Shown: positions 36,789 to 45,344 of the stretch, piece by piece
Layout: every line of letters begins with the position of its first letter
Numbering within the stretch: the stretch's first letter is position 1
Assembly: GCF_000969825.1 (NCBI RefSeq)
Contig: NZ_KQ033920.1
Coordinates: 1,719,082 to 1,783,081 of the forward strand
DNA: 64,000 nt
From: Parabacteroides gordonii MS-1 = DSM 23371
GTDB taxonomy: Bacteria; Bacteroidota; Bacteroidia; Bacteroidales; Tannerellaceae
Direction: 5' to 3'
Made by a program: the position numbers and the translations under genes
Notes under the pieces: model-generated
The model's database searches: none
The model's input: only the letters and a program-made list of their open reading frames with translations
Told to the model about the DNA's origin: nothing

Positions 36789-37262
36789 TCACTCCCCCGG
36801 CACAACCTTCAGGGCGGTCGTATGCTTGATCTCGTTCAACACGAAGGAACTCTGCATCTTTACGATGCCATTTACTTTGGTTAGCTTGTTAAAGACAAAC
36901 TGGTCGTATGCGGCCAGGTCTTTAACAACTACCTTTAGAAAAAAATCGTAGATGCCGCCGATCGAATAACATTCCATCACCTCATCAATCTCCTGTATCT
37001 CTGCTTTGAAGCGCTGGATATGCTCATCGTTGTGCACCGCCAGCGAAACATTACAGAAAACCACCAGCGGAAGTCCTACCTTCTTATTATCCACCAGCGC
37101 AACATAATTCCTGATATACCCCTCTTCCTCCAGCCGTTTCACCCGTTCGTAAACAGGCGTTTTCGAGATATTCAGTTCCGCCGACAACTCTTTCATGTTC
37201 ACTTTTGCATTATTCTGCAACGCTTGTAAAATCTTAATATCAATCTGATCCAGTAAAGCCAT
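36789..37262 (-). CDS. Lrp/AsnC-family transcriptional regulator
   Basis: This protein of about 157 residues has an N-terminal HTH (LDQIDIKILQALQNNAKVNM, LSAELNISKTPVYERVKRLE). A C-terminal ligand-binding RAM domain follows (VVFCNVSLAVHNDE, CYSIGGIYDFFLKVVV). Members respond to amino acids. It is divergent from the EamA transporter gene, suggesting control of that exporter or importer. I start at MALLDQ because the upstream extension contains no family sequence. Confidence 0.92.
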   Translation of the reverse strand: MALLDQIDIKILQALQNNAKVNMKELSAELNISKTPVYERVKRLEEEGYIRNYVALVDNKKVGLPLVVFCNVSLAVHNDEHIQRFKAEIQEIDEVMECYSIGGIYDFFLKVVVKDLAAYDQFVFNKLTKVNGIVKMQSSFVLNEIKHTTALKVVPGE

Positions 37263-37385
37263 AGTATTTTTTCCTATTTTCGTTATCAAAGTTATTCCTA
37301 AAACATACAATGTCCTGTATTAACCCCAAATATAGGAATAATTCCTTATTTTCAACAAATCATCAGAACCAATTTACTAAATACA

Positions 37386-37393
37386 TATATTTG
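37386..37393 (+). promoter_or_regulatory. Promoter -7 box of the EamA transporter gene
   Basis: TATATTTG lies 43 bp before the ATG, in the divergent region shared with the Lrp-type regulator. Confidence 0.5.
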
Positions 37394-37436
37394 CAGTACG
37401 ATTTTCCTGAATTATTAATAGAAATTTACCGACAAC

Positions 37437-38354
37437 ATGGCAAAAACAAATCTGACTTACTGGTATCACCTGATCGCGATCATAACGGTTATTATCTGGG
37501 GTACTACATTCGTATCGACAAAAGTACTGATCCACCACGGGCTTTCGCCGGTCGACATCCTCTTTTACCGTTTCGCGCTGGCTTATATATGTATCTGGTT
37601 TATCTCGCCGAAGGTGTTGTTTGCCCGGAGTAAAAAAGACGAGCTTATGTTCGTTGCCGCCGGACTTTGCGGGGGATCGATCTATTTTATTACTGAAAAC
37701 ACGGCTTTAGGCATCACGCTGGCCTCGAATGTGTCGCTGATTATCTGTACAGCTCCTATCCTGACGGCATTTCTTTCGTTGCTTTTCTATCGGCAGGAAA
37801 AGATAAAACCGAACCTGATATATGGCTCGGTCATGGCTTTGATCGGCGTGGCGTTTGTGGTGTTCAACGGTAGTTTCCTGCTGAAAATCAATCCGCTGGG
37901 AGATATGCTTACGTTGATTGCCGCATTGATGTGGGCGTTTTACTGCCTGATACTGAAACAGACGGGGAACCGTTATCCGACATTGCTGATTACGCGGAAA
38001 GTGTTTTTCTACGGGCTTGTCACGCTGACACCGATGTTTTTGGTTCATCCGTTGAATACGGATACCACGATCCTCCTCAACCCGGTAGTGGCAGCTAACC
38101 TGCTGTTTCTGGGAGTGGTAGCGTCGATGCTTTGCTACATCATGTGGAACACGGCAGTAAAAGAGCTGGGGCCGTTCCGTACGGCAAATTATATCTATAT
38201 CGTTCCGCTGGTGACGCTGATCACTTCGGCCATCGTGATTGATGAAATTATCACGGTCGTTGCCCTGATCGGTTCAGTGTTTATCCTGAGCGGGGTGTAT
38301 ATTGCGGAGAGAGGGTTTCGGTTCGGAAAGAAACAGAATTGTCCCCCAAATTGA
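37437..38354 (+). CDS. EamA/DMT-family transporter
   Basis: The 305-residue protein has ten predicted membrane helices in two EamA repeats (TVIIWGTTFVSTKVLI and LTLIAALMWAFYCLILKQTG). Drug/metabolite transporters of this type commonly export amino acids or metabolites. The divergent Lrp/AsnC regulator favours an amino-acid-related substrate (inference). Its stop codon overlaps a hairpin shared with the convergent gene. Confidence 0.9.
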   Translation: MAKTNLTYWYHLIAIITVIIWGTTFVSTKVLIHHGLSPVDILFYRFALAYICIWFISPKVLFARSKKDELMFVAAGLCGGSIYFITENTALGITLASNVSLIICTAPILTAFLSLLFYRQEKIKPNLIYGSVMALIGVAFVVFNGSFLLKINPLGDMLTLIAALMWAFYCLILKQTGNRYPTLLITRKVFFYGLVTLTPMFLVHPLNTDTTILLNPVVAANLLFLGVVASMLCYIMWNTAVKELGPFRTANYIYIVPLVTLITSAIVIDEIITVVALIGSVFILSGVYIAERGFRFGKKQNCPPN

Positions 38355-38361
38355 GGGACAA
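38339..38361. terminator. Hairpin between convergent genes
   Basis: TTGTCCC pairs with GGGACAA across 9 bp at the junction of the EamA and DJ-1-like genes. There is no clear T run, so termination is only suggested. Confidence 0.4.
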
Positions 38362-38375
38362 TATAAAAACTATTC

Positions 38376-38903
38376 TTATTTCAGTGCCTCAACCACCTTC
38401 GGCAGCATCGTCCAGATGGCATTTTCGCACTGGGCGGTGTAGAAGTTTCCGTCTATTTCAGATTTTTCGTCGGTGGCCAGTCCGGATTGGATGGCAGGTT
38501 TTGCCAGCGGATGTACGGCTACCTTCTTGCCTTTCGCAACGCCTGCAATTTCAAACATCAACGCTGCTGCACAATGGCCTATCATCATCTTTCCTTTATC
38601 ACCAAAGGCTTTGATGACAGCCAGCATATCCTGGTTGTACTGCTTTCCGGCGTTTTCGCTGAACACAGGAACGGCATCCCCGCAACCGAACACTAAAGCG
38701 TCGAACTCGTCCTCATGCCCTTTCAGGTTGGCTACCACATCGTCCACCGTCAGCTTGATACCCGAATTGGTCTTAATCTCTGTCGTTTCGGCAACAGCAA
38801 ACACCTTATAAGAAATTCCATTTTCAAAAAATGCTTCCAGATACTGGAACAAACCTGATCCGTTTACCGGATTTACTGCTAAAACAGCTACTCTTTTTGA
38901 CAT
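38376..38903 (-). CDS. DJ-1/PfpI-family protein
   Basis: This protein of about 175 residues has a flavodoxin-like DJ-1/PfpI fold. FDALVFGCGDAVPVFSENAG and GKMMIGHCAAALMFEIAGVA hold the nucleophile-elbow Cys, and KVAVHPLAKPAI follows. Relatives include ElbB-type glyoxalases and stress proteins; the activity here is not assignable. The start MSKRVAVLAVNP at 38903 is chosen. It is divergent from a HxlR regulator and shares a mirrored 11-mer with it, so it is probably the regulator's target. Confidence 0.82.
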   Translation of the reverse strand: MSKRVAVLAVNPVNGSGLFQYLEAFFENGISYKVFAVAETTEIKTNSGIKLTVDDVVANLKGHEDEFDALVFGCGDAVPVFSENAGKQYNQDMLAVIKAFGDKGKMMIGHCAAALMFEIAGVAKGKKVAVHPLAKPAIQSGLATDEKSEIDGNFYTAQCENAIWTMLPKVVEALK

Positions 38904-38925
38904 AATTGTAATTATTAAGTGAAAC

Positions 38926-39035
38926 AATAGTTACCTTTCGTAAGTTTATTACCTTTGTGCAGCAAATGTAGACGTTCCGTGCGAAACAAACAAGAACGCA
39001 CTCCGGGATAAGCTACTTACACAGAGGTAACTATT
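38926..39035. promoter_or_regulatory. Mirrored AGGTAACTATT sites in the HxlR / DJ-1 divergent region
   Basis: AGGTAACTATT occurs at 39025-39035 on the plus strand and as its exact inverse AATAGTTACCT at 38926-38936. The sites lie 33 bp before the hxlR-like ATG and 22 bp before the divergent ATG, each reading toward its own gene. -7-like boxes TACCTTTG (plus, near 38952) and TACATTTG (minus, near 38967) lie between them. They are probably paired regulator sites. Confidence 0.6.
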
Positions 39036-39068
39036 ATTGAATTTCAGCTTGATAGAAAAAGGAAAAAA

Positions 39069-39422
39069 ATGAAAAATTTTCACCCCACAGGAAATTGTCC
39101 GGTAAGGGACGTGCTCAGCCGGCTGGGCGACAAATGGTCGATGCTTGTCCTGACTACTTTGAGCGTGAACGGCACGATGCGTTTCAGCGACATTCACAAG
39201 ACCATCGACGATATTTCACAGCGGATGCTGACCGTCACGCTCCGGACTTTGGAGGCCGACGGCCTGGTGCACCGCAAAGTATATCCTGAAGTGCCGCCCC
39301 GCGTGGAATACTGCCTCACGGAACTGGGCACAACTCTGATGCCACATATCGAAGCCCTTGTAAACTGGGCGGTCGGAAACATGGACGAGATACTGACGAG
39401 CCGGCAGACTGCCGGGCAGTAA
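39069..39422 (+). CDS. HxlR-family winged-helix regulator
   Basis: This 117-residue protein has the HxlR signature CPVRDVLSRLGDKWSM-like start (NCPVRDVLSRLGDKWSMLVL), the recognition region ISQRMLTVTLRTLEADGLVHR and the wing YPEVPPRVEYCLTELG. The N-terminal Cys is of the type that senses electrophiles or redox change in this family. It is divergent from the DJ-1-like gene, a common pairing for stress-inducible enzymes. Confidence 0.92.
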   Translation: MKNFHPTGNCPVRDVLSRLGDKWSMLVLTTLSVNGTMRFSDIHKTIDDISQRMLTVTLRTLEADGLVHRKVYPEVPPRVEYCLTELGTTLMPHIEALVNWAVGNMDEILTSRQTAGQ

Positions 39423-39453
39423 ATCGCCGGAAGGAGACATTTATTTTCATCCA

Positions 39454-39541
39454 GAGGATGCATGCTTTTTTTGAAGAGGGTGCATCCTCTTTCGAAAGAG
39501 GGTGTATCCTTTTCTAAAATGGGGTGCGTGCTTTTTGCACA
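39454..39541. repeat. 22-bp tandem repeat, locus B (four units)
   Basis: Units start at 39454, 39476, 39498 and 39520, an exact 22-bp period. Each reads close to GAGGGTGCATGCTTTTT plus five bases, with the last unit degenerate. It lies between the convergent HxlR and WYL genes. Two further units are at 27021-27064. Confidence 0.8.
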
Positions 39542-39585
39542 GGGGAAGAAAGTAACCGGCAGCAAGGTCATCCGGTAACGCGGCG

Positions 39586-40521
39586 TTACAGCTTAATTTT
39601 CGTAATCAACTCCCTGACGACCGTTTTGAGTTCGGGCGGCCCGATAATCTCGGAGCGGTCGGCAATGGAGAGATACCAGCGGCCGAATGCTTCGAGCGAA
39701 TAAGTCTGGTATTTCTGGAGGTAATACTCCCCGTCGGGTTGCTCGTCGTAAAGTCCGTAAGTGTATTTGGAGACTTCCGTATCGCGTGCGACATCGCGGT
39801 GGACACGAAGTTTCACCTCGATATCGACCTCGGAATAATAGACCTGCTCTATCAGCTCGTCAAGCGGAGGATGTGCTTCCTCAAAATCGTTTTCGGTCAG
39901 AGATAGATGGACAATCCTTCCCAGGTGGAAAGTACGGTAATCCTTCCTCAACTTGCACCAGGCAAGGACATACCAGATGCCTCTCGAGAAAAACATGCCC
40001 TGGGGCTCGACCGTCCGCTCGGTGACCTGGTGGTTATAGCCGGCACGGTAGGTCATCAGTAATTGCTTCTTATTCAACAAGCCTTTCAGAAGCGGCTGAA
40101 GGACATTTCCGGGGATGGCAGGCGGTGCACTGTAACTCCCCGAAATCCGGATGTACTGGTCGAAATGATGAAGGATATCTTTTTCGGCCGTTTTCAGTAC
40201 TGCACGTATCTTATCCATGCCACTGCGGAACAGTCCGTAGGTATCGCCGTCGGTCTGATGGCTGACAAGTTTCTCCGCCACCAGGAAAGAGAGAGCCTCC
40301 TCGGTATTGAACATCAGGGGCGGCAACTTGAAACCGTCCACCAGCGAATACCCTACCCCGGCCTCGCCACCGACAGGGATGCCAGACTCTTCCAACGCAC
40401 GGATGTCGCGATAAACCGTCCGGAGACTTACTCCGAACTGCTCCGCAATCTCGCTTGCCGTGACAACAGGGCGGGATTGCAGCTTGACCAGGATAGCGGA
40501 TATTCGTTCCAGACGGTTCAT
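39586..40521 (-). CDS. HTH-11/WYL-domain transcriptional regulator
   Basis: This 311-residue protein has an N-terminal winged helix (VVTASEIAEQFGVSLRTVYR, DIRALEESGIPVGGEAGVGY). A central WYL domain follows (LLMTYRAGYNHQVTERTVEP, YVLAWCKLRKDYRTFHLGRI) with a WCX C-terminal extension. YafY-type regulators of this family bind small ligands or nucleic acid through the WYL domain. It lies 64 bp upstream of the flavin-binding protein gene on the same strand, which may be its target. Confidence 0.9.
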   Translation of the reverse strand: MNRLERISAILVKLQSRPVVTASEIAEQFGVSLRTVYRDIRALEESGIPVGGEAGVGYSLVDGFKLPPLMFNTEEALSFLVAEKLVSHQTDGDTYGLFRSGMDKIRAVLKTAEKDILHHFDQYIRISGSYSAPPAIPGNVLQPLLKGLLNKKQLLMTYRAGYNHQVTERTVEPQGMFFSRGIWYVLAWCKLRKDYRTFHLGRIVHLSLTENDFEEAHPPLDELIEQVYYSEVDIEVKLRVHRDVARDTEVSKYTYGLYDEQPDGEYYLQKYQTYSLEAFGRWYLSIADRSEIIGPPELKTVVRELITKIKL

Positions 40522-40585
40522 TGTGCGCGTTTCTTCGGTTGATTTTTTTACAAAGATATCAACTTTCCGGCTATCTGTCGAACGA

Positions 40586-41014
40586 TTAGCAAATCATCGC
40601 CCGGATTGATTGGGGGATCAGGCGGATGATGCAAATGCCGTCGCCGGTAGGGCCTTCGGGAGAGTATTCGTTCATCCAGTCTTGCCAAAGTTCGCGTTTC
40701 AGTTCCACGTCGGTGACAATCTCGGCCTTACCCGCAATCTGCATCTGGCCGCCTTCCAGCGTAGCGTACATCACTTCGCAGCGCGGATCCTGACGGAGGT
40801 TTGCTAATTTCTGCGTGGTGGCTTCTGTCGCGAAATGGAGTTGCTGCAATGTTTGTCCAGCCAGGTTGTTCAAGGCCGAAAGACGCGGGCCTGTCTCAGC
40901 ATTGCAAGTGGCGATGATGCCGTACTCAAATCCCTTGATAAACTTTTCGGCTTCTTCTACCTGCTCTTTCGTCATCCCGGAAACCTCTCCTAAATAATAC
41001 AATTTTAATTCCAT
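40586..41014 (-). CDS. Pyridoxamine 5'-phosphate oxidase-like flavin-binding protein
   Basis: This 142-residue split-barrel protein (FEYGIIATCNAETGPRLSAL, LHFATEATTQKLANLRQDPR, MYATLEGGQMQIAGKAEIV) matches the general-stress/PNPOx-like family that binds FMN, F420 or heme. The substrate is unknown. The start MELKLYYLG matches typical short members. Confidence 0.85.
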   Translation of the reverse strand: MELKLYYLGEVSGMTKEQVEEAEKFIKGFEYGIIATCNAETGPRLSALNNLAGQTLQQLHFATEATTQKLANLRQDPRCEVMYATLEGGQMQIAGKAEIVTDVELKRELWQDWMNEYSPEGPTGDGICIIRLIPQSIRAMIC

Positions 41015-41144
41015 CTTCGTAGCTTTTTAATGTTTATACTCGAACTATGGGGCAAAGGTATGGGGCGGGGGTGACAACAGTATGTCAGGAGGGGAAGGAT
41101 AATTAACTACAATACTGATTTTATTTCCACACTTATAATAAAAG

Positions 41145-41510
41145 CTATACCCCCAAAACAATATTAGCATCAATATTCAGTTTCCGGCTTATGTCTCTGG
41201 CTACTTTCAACGTAGGTTCGCATTTACCGGAAAGATACTCACTAACCCGGGAAGGACTCACGCTCAACAGTTCCGAGAGCTTAGTTTGAGTAAGATTCAT
41301 TTCATACATACGAAGTTTAAGAACGTCCACCAGCAACGGAGTTTCCACAGGAAAATGTTCTTCTTCATAATCAGCGACTAAATCAGACAGCAAATCCAAC
41401 TCAAGGTAATTCTTGTCATCCGTAGGAGTGTTATTACTTACAACTTTCAGCAATTCTTCAATTCTTGCACAGGCCGCATCGTACTGTTTTTTATCTTTTA
41501 TCTTTGCCAT
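41145..41510 (-). CDS. higA: HigA-type antitoxin
   Basis: This 121-residue protein has a C-terminal XRE HTH (MNLTQTKLSELLSVSPSRVS, EYLSGKCEPTLKVARDISRK) and an N-terminal helical region with an acidic stretch (DLVADYEEEHFP). It follows the higB-type toxin gene by 43 bp on the same strand, the reversed toxin-first order of higBA loci. It should bind HigB and repress the operon. Confidence 0.88.
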   Translation of the reverse strand: MAKIKDKKQYDAACARIEELLKVVSNNTPTDDKNYLELDLLSDLVADYEEEHFPVETPLLVDVLKLRMYEMNLTQTKLSELLSVSPSRVSEYLSGKCEPTLKVARDISRKLNIDANIVLGV

Positions 41511-41553
41511 AATTTACTTACAGTTTATACGTGTGTCTCACGAATACAAAATC

Positions 41554-41847
41554 CTAAATTTTGGAACAATCTATTTTATCGTATTCTTTATGTGTGCCGA
41601 TAAAGCGGATGAAAACCTTCCTGGCGGCAAACAAGATTATCGCAACCAATCTATACTCATTGCCCTTAATATTGAAAACAAACCTGTCATTACCCACATA
41701 ATCAACACTATTGAACGTTTGCTTTATATCTGCCAGGCATGACCAGTCACTCTTTTCCGTCTTTTTGTACCAATCTCTCAAAGGAACATCTGCGTCAGCA
41801 TGCTTCTTAGAATATTCCCTCAGAGTAGCAAATGTGATTATTCTCAT
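41554..41847 (-). CDS. higB: HigB-type mRNA interferase toxin
   Basis: The 97-residue protein matches the HigB_toxin family: RIITFATLREYSKKHADAD, LRDWYKKTEKSDWSCLADIK, DRFVFNIKGNEYRLVAII and RFIGTHKEYDKI. Members cut mRNA on translating ribosomes. It is the first gene of the pair, and no other toxin-antitoxin component is nearby. Confidence 0.9.
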   Translation of the reverse strand: MRIITFATLREYSKKHADADVPLRDWYKKTEKSDWSCLADIKQTFNSVDYVGNDRFVFNIKGNEYRLVAIILFAARKVFIRFIGTHKEYDKIDCSKI

Positions 41848-42019
41848 GATTACTTCTTTGCGACAAAGCTACCCACTATTTTCCAAATATCAAAACATTT
41901 TTCCAATATTCAGAAACAACTCTAATAAAAAACAGAGATTATCCATCAAGTAATATTTAGTTCTATTTCTTTTATATACATTTGCGAACAGGCATAAGTC
42001 TATAGTAAATCATCTTACC

Positions 42020-42358
42020 ATGAACGACAAATTAAACATTCTCTGGACAACCGACAATAAAGACACCATATTCAATATGTTAGCCATGTACACCCTCAAC
42101 TCCAAGAAGAGAGGCTGGTGGCAGGAAGTGAATGTGATTCTTTGGGGAGCTTCCGTAAAGTTAGCCGCCCAGGACACACAGGTTCAAACGGAAATTCTGG
42201 AAATGCTTCAAACGGGTGTCACCGTCGAAGCCTGCCAGGACTGCTGCGAAAGGTTCGGAGTGAAGCCTGTAATCGAGAAACTGGGAGTTACCGTCAGATA
42301 TATGGGAGCTCCGCTAACCGAATATCTCAAAAACGGAGAAAAGATATTGACTCTTTGA
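42020..42358 (+). CDS. DsrE-like protein
   Basis: This 112-residue protein has a DsrE/DsrF-like alpha/beta fold (KLNILWTTDNKDTIFNMLA, EVNVILWGASVKLAAQD, GVTVEACQDCCERFGV). A CxxC-type pair lies near residue 73. DsrE-like proteins take part in sulfur relay or related small-molecule chemistry. It opens a same-strand series of small genes; co-transcription is possible. Confidence 0.75.
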   Translation: MNDKLNILWTTDNKDTIFNMLAMYTLNSKKRGWWQEVNVILWGASVKLAAQDTQVQTEILEMLQTGVTVEACQDCCERFGVKPVIEKLGVTVRYMGAPLTEYLKNGEKILTL

Positions 42359-42415
42359 TTTGCAAAATATACCTACAAAATAAACTTTATTTTTCACACC
42401 GAAATACACAACATT

Positions 42416-42832
42416 ATGGAACTTCCTATTTTAAAAGACAAAAACATCTTCCCCACTAATGAAGTCCTTGCTGACGTTCTGGAGACTAGTTTTCCTGCAT
42501 TCGAAACATTCAGCGCATCGGCCGAAGCCGCCGGCCTTACACTCGAATGGAACTATTACAACGACGGGAAGGTCTGGTTGTGCAAAGTCCTGTCGAAGAA
42601 GAAAAACCTCGCGTGGCTGGTTGTTTACCAGAACTACTTCAGAACCACCTCCTACTTCACCGAAAAGCATCTGGATCGTATCGCCGACATGGAAATTACG
42701 GAAAGCATCAAAGAGGAATTCTACCGGGCGAAACCCAGCGGAAAACTCATCCCCATGAGCGTTGTCATCACCGAAAAAGAGCAGGTGAAGGATGCCTTGT
42801 CTATGATACTTTTCAAGAAAGGATTAAAATAA
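42416..42832 (+). CDS. DUF3788-family protein
   Basis: This 138-residue protein matches DUF3788: LEWNYYNDGKVWLCKVLSKK, NLAWLVVYQNYFRTTSYF and SVVITEKEQVKDALSMILFK. The fold and function are not established; relatives are small cytoplasmic proteins near regulators and acetyltransferases. The next gene starts 6 bp after its stop, so the two are probably co-transcribed. Confidence 0.75.
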   Translation: MELPILKDKNIFPTNEVLADVLETSFPAFETFSASAEAAGLTLEWNYYNDGKVWLCKVLSKKKNLAWLVVYQNYFRTTSYFTEKHLDRIADMEITESIKEEFYRAKPSGKLIPMSVVITEKEQVKDALSMILFKKGLK

Positions 42833-42838
42833 ACGCAT

Positions 42839-43294
42839 ATGCAACCTAACGAGATCATAAAGAAACATATCGCCCCTTACGGACTTCACTGCGGGGGCTG
42901 CTTTGCCTTCAACGGTGGCAACATACAGAAACACAGCACCGAACTCATCAAAAGCCTGGGTAACTTCGATGTTTATGCCCAACGCTTCGTCACCATGCTC
43001 GACGAACCAGTCTTCGAAAACTACCAGAGTTTCAAAATGATGCTGCATTATTTCTCGAAAGCCAAATGCAACGGCTGCCGTGAACAGGCATGTGCCCTGT
43101 TCAAAAGTTGCCATGTCAGGGATTGTTTCCATGAGAAGGGTGTCGATTTTTGTTTTCAATGCACCTCCTTCCCCTGCGAACAAACCGGGTTCGACGAACA
43201 TTTGCAAAAACGTTTCATCTCCATCAACGAAAAAATACGGAAAATCGGCATCGAAAACTATTACGAGGAGATAAAAGATGTTCCTCGATACTAA
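42839..43294 (+). CDS. DUF3795-like cysteine-rich protein
   Basis: This 151-residue protein carries several Cys pairs in the pattern of DUF3795: GLHCGGCFAF, KCNGCREQACALFKSC, DCFHEKGVDFCFQCTSFPC. They probably bind zinc or an Fe-S cluster. Function is unknown. It follows the DUF3788 gene closely and precedes an acetyltransferase gene. Confidence 0.78.
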   Translation: MQPNEIIKKHIAPYGLHCGGCFAFNGGNIQKHSTELIKSLGNFDVYAQRFVTMLDEPVFENYQSFKMMLHYFSKAKCNGCREQACALFKSCHVRDCFHEKGVDFCFQCTSFPCEQTGFDEHLQKRFISINEKIRKIGIENYYEEIKDVPRY

Positions 43295-43341
43295 TGCAAA
43301 AAATAAACATCATCTCCATTTCTATTAAACTAATTACCAAC

Positions 43342-43767
43342 ATGATACGCAAACTCAAAAAACAAGAATACAGCGCCGCTTCGAAATTATCGCTTGAAGT
43401 ATATTTGCATAGCGGGCAAGCTGACTTTAACGATGAAGGGTTGGAAGCCTTTAAGAGTTCCATTTTCGATAATCAGTACATGGACAAACTGACAATCTAT
43501 GGAGCTTTCGAAAATCAGGAGCTCATCGGTATCATGGGAATAAAGAACGAAAACAACCATATTTCATTATTCTTCATCAAACCGGAGCATCACAGGAAAG
43601 GCATAGGAAAAAAGCTATTCAACTATATGATGGCCGACAATCCAGCGCTGGAAATGACAGTCAACTCCTCTTCTTATGCCGTACCTTTCTACAAAAGTCT
43701 CGGGTTTAAGGAAGTCGGCGAAAAGCAATGTATTAACGGGTTAACATTCTTTCCGATGAAGAAATAA
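43342..43767 (+). CDS. GNAT-family N-acetyltransferase
   Basis: This protein of about 141 residues has the GNAT fold with the acetyl-CoA loop EHHRKGIGKKLFNYM. The end SSSYAVPFYKSLGFKEVGEK is typical of the family. The substrate is unknown. I start at MIRKLKKQEYS; the frame continues upstream only through the preceding gene. Confidence 0.85.
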   Translation: MIRKLKKQEYSAASKLSLEVYLHSGQADFNDEGLEAFKSSIFDNQYMDKLTIYGAFENQELIGIMGIKNENNHISLFFIKPEHHRKGIGKKLFNYMMADNPALEMTVNSSSYAVPFYKSLGFKEVGEKQCINGLTFFPMKK

Positions 43768-43837
43768 GGTGTTTCCCACACTCCCTCCTTTATTTATTTT
43801 ATTTCAAGAAGAAGATAAGAGCAACACATAAATCAAG

Positions 43838-43845
43838 TACCTTTG
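43838..43845 (+). promoter_or_regulatory. Promoter -7 box 6 bp before an ATG
   Basis: TACCTTTG ends only 6 bp before the ATG at 43852, so the transcript would begin at or next to the start codon. Confidence 0.4.
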
Positions 43846-43851
43846 TCCATC

Positions 43852-44640
43852 ATGAAGAAATTAGTAATTGTCGGATGCGGACGGCTAGGCGGTATCGTCG
43901 CCGAAGCCGTTATCAAAGGCATTTTGCCTGAATATGATTTAGTTGGTGTCTATTCCCGTACGGTATCGAAGGCCGAAAGCATGGCCGCCCGGATGCAGGA
44001 ACAGGGAAAACCTTGCCTAGCGTGTACAACCATAGCGGATTTGCTGGCGCTGAAACCCGATTACCTGGTGGAAGCCGCCTCGCCTGCCGCCATGAGGGAA
44101 TTGGCTATCCCCACCCTGAAAAACGGTACTTCAATCGTAACCCTTTCTATCGGAGCACTTGCCGACGATGACTTCTACCGCGAAGTCTCGGAAACAGCCA
44201 AGGCACACGGCACGCGCGTCTACCTGGCCTCCGGAGCAACCGGCGGTTTCGATGTGTTGCGAACGGCTTCCCTGATGGGAAATGCCTCCGCGAAGTTTTT
44301 CAACGAGAAGGGCCCCAACGCCCTGAAAGGCACGCCCGTTTACGACGAGTCGTTGCAAACGGAACAACGTACCGTCTTCTCCGGAAGCGCAACAGAAGCC
44401 ATCAAGCTCTTCCCAACCAAGGTCAATGTCACCGTTGCCGCCTCACGGGCTTCGGTAGGCCCCGGGAACATGCAGGTCACAATGCAGTCCACCCCCGGAT
44501 TTACGGGCGATACACAACGGGTAGAGATCAGGAACGACCAGGTACATGCCGTAATCGACGTCTACAGCGCGACAGCCGAAATAGCCGGTTGGTCAGTAGT
44601 GAATACGCTGCTGAACATCACCTCACCCATCGTCTTTTAA
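43852..44640 (+). CDS. Aspartate dehydrogenase-like oxidoreductase
   Basis: This protein of about 262 residues has an N-terminal Rossmann fold (LVIVGCGRLGGIVAEAVIKG). The C-terminal half matches the L-aspartate dehydrogenase (NadX/DUF108) family: YLASGATGGFDVLRTASLMG, FSGSATEAIKLFPTKVNVT. NadX-type enzymes oxidise aspartate to iminoaspartate for NAD synthesis, but no nadA or nadC is near. The role could be another amino-acid dehydrogenation. The start is probably leaderless. Confidence 0.82.
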   Translation: MKKLVIVGCGRLGGIVAEAVIKGILPEYDLVGVYSRTVSKAESMAARMQEQGKPCLACTTIADLLALKPDYLVEAASPAAMRELAIPTLKNGTSIVTLSIGALADDDFYREVSETAKAHGTRVYLASGATGGFDVLRTASLMGNASAKFFNEKGPNALKGTPVYDESLQTEQRTVFSGSATEAIKLFPTKVNVTVAASRASVGPGNMQVTMQSTPGFTGDTQRVEIRNDQVHAVIDVYSATAEIAGWSVVNTLLNITSPIVF

Positions 44641-44677
44641 GAGGTTCATAACAATCCTTACCGAAAAAACAGTCATT

Positions 44678-45265
44678 ATGGAAACCAACTATCAGAAATT
44701 CCTGTCGGGAGAATATTGTAACCGCCTGGATAAAGAAGTGTTTGATATGATCGTCCGTAACAAACAGTTGCTTGCGGAATTCAATTCGACCGACATTTCA
44801 GACAGCGAAGCAAGGACGGCTTTGCTGCATAAGCTATTCGGTCGCGTCGGAAAACATTCGAGAGTCGATATAAACTTCCACTGCGAATGCGGCAAACATA
44901 TCTTTATCGGGGATAAAGTGATTATCAACATGAACTGTACCTTCCTCGACAACAATTATATAACGATAGGAAATAACGTCCTGATAGCTCCCAACGTGCA
45001 ACTCTACACTGCAACCCACCCGGTAAGTGCGTCCGAGAGATTTGTGGAAGACTGGGATGAAAACTCGGGAGAGCTGTTCTTTCGTACAAGAGCGCTGCCT
45101 ATTACGATAGGAAACGATGTCTGGATTGGTGGCGGAGTAATCGTACTGCCCGGCGTTACTATCGGTGATAACTGCGTAATCGGTGCCGGAAGCGTTGTCA
45201 CCCAGTCAATACCCTCCAACAGTCTGGCGGTCGGGAATCCCTGCCAGGTTGTCAAAACGATATAA
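44678..45265 (+). CDS. Sugar O-acetyltransferase (Maa/NodL/LacA type)
   Basis: The 195-residue protein has an N-terminal Mac domain (YQKFLSGEYCNRLDKEVFDM) and a left-handed beta-helix with hexapeptide repeats. The repeats end in DVWIGGGVIVLPGVTIGDNC and VIGAGSVVTQSIPSNSLAVG. The catalytic His lies in YTATHPV. It acetylates maltose, galactosides or related sugars with acetyl-CoA. It lies 38 bp after the dehydrogenase gene. Confidence 0.92.
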   Translation: METNYQKFLSGEYCNRLDKEVFDMIVRNKQLLAEFNSTDISDSEARTALLHKLFGRVGKHSRVDINFHCECGKHIFIGDKVIINMNCTFLDNNYITIGNNVLIAPNVQLYTATHPVSASERFVEDWDENSGELFFRTRALPITIGNDVWIGGGVIVLPGVTIGDNCVIGAGSVVTQSIPSNSLAVGNPCQVVKTI

Positions 45266-45270
45266 AAACA

Positions 45271-45328
45271 TAGAGCACGCGGATAAAACACTGATAATTA
45301 ATATTTTTCAGTGATTATCCGCGTGCTA
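45271..45328. terminator. Long bidirectional hairpin between convergent genes
   Basis: CACGCGGATAA with CACTGA on the left pairs with TCAGTG and TTATCCGCGTG on the right. This makes a stem of about 20 bp with a T-rich loop. It lies between the stop codons at 45265 and 45345. Confidence 0.8.
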
Positions 45329-45344
45329 CCTATTCCAACTCTGT

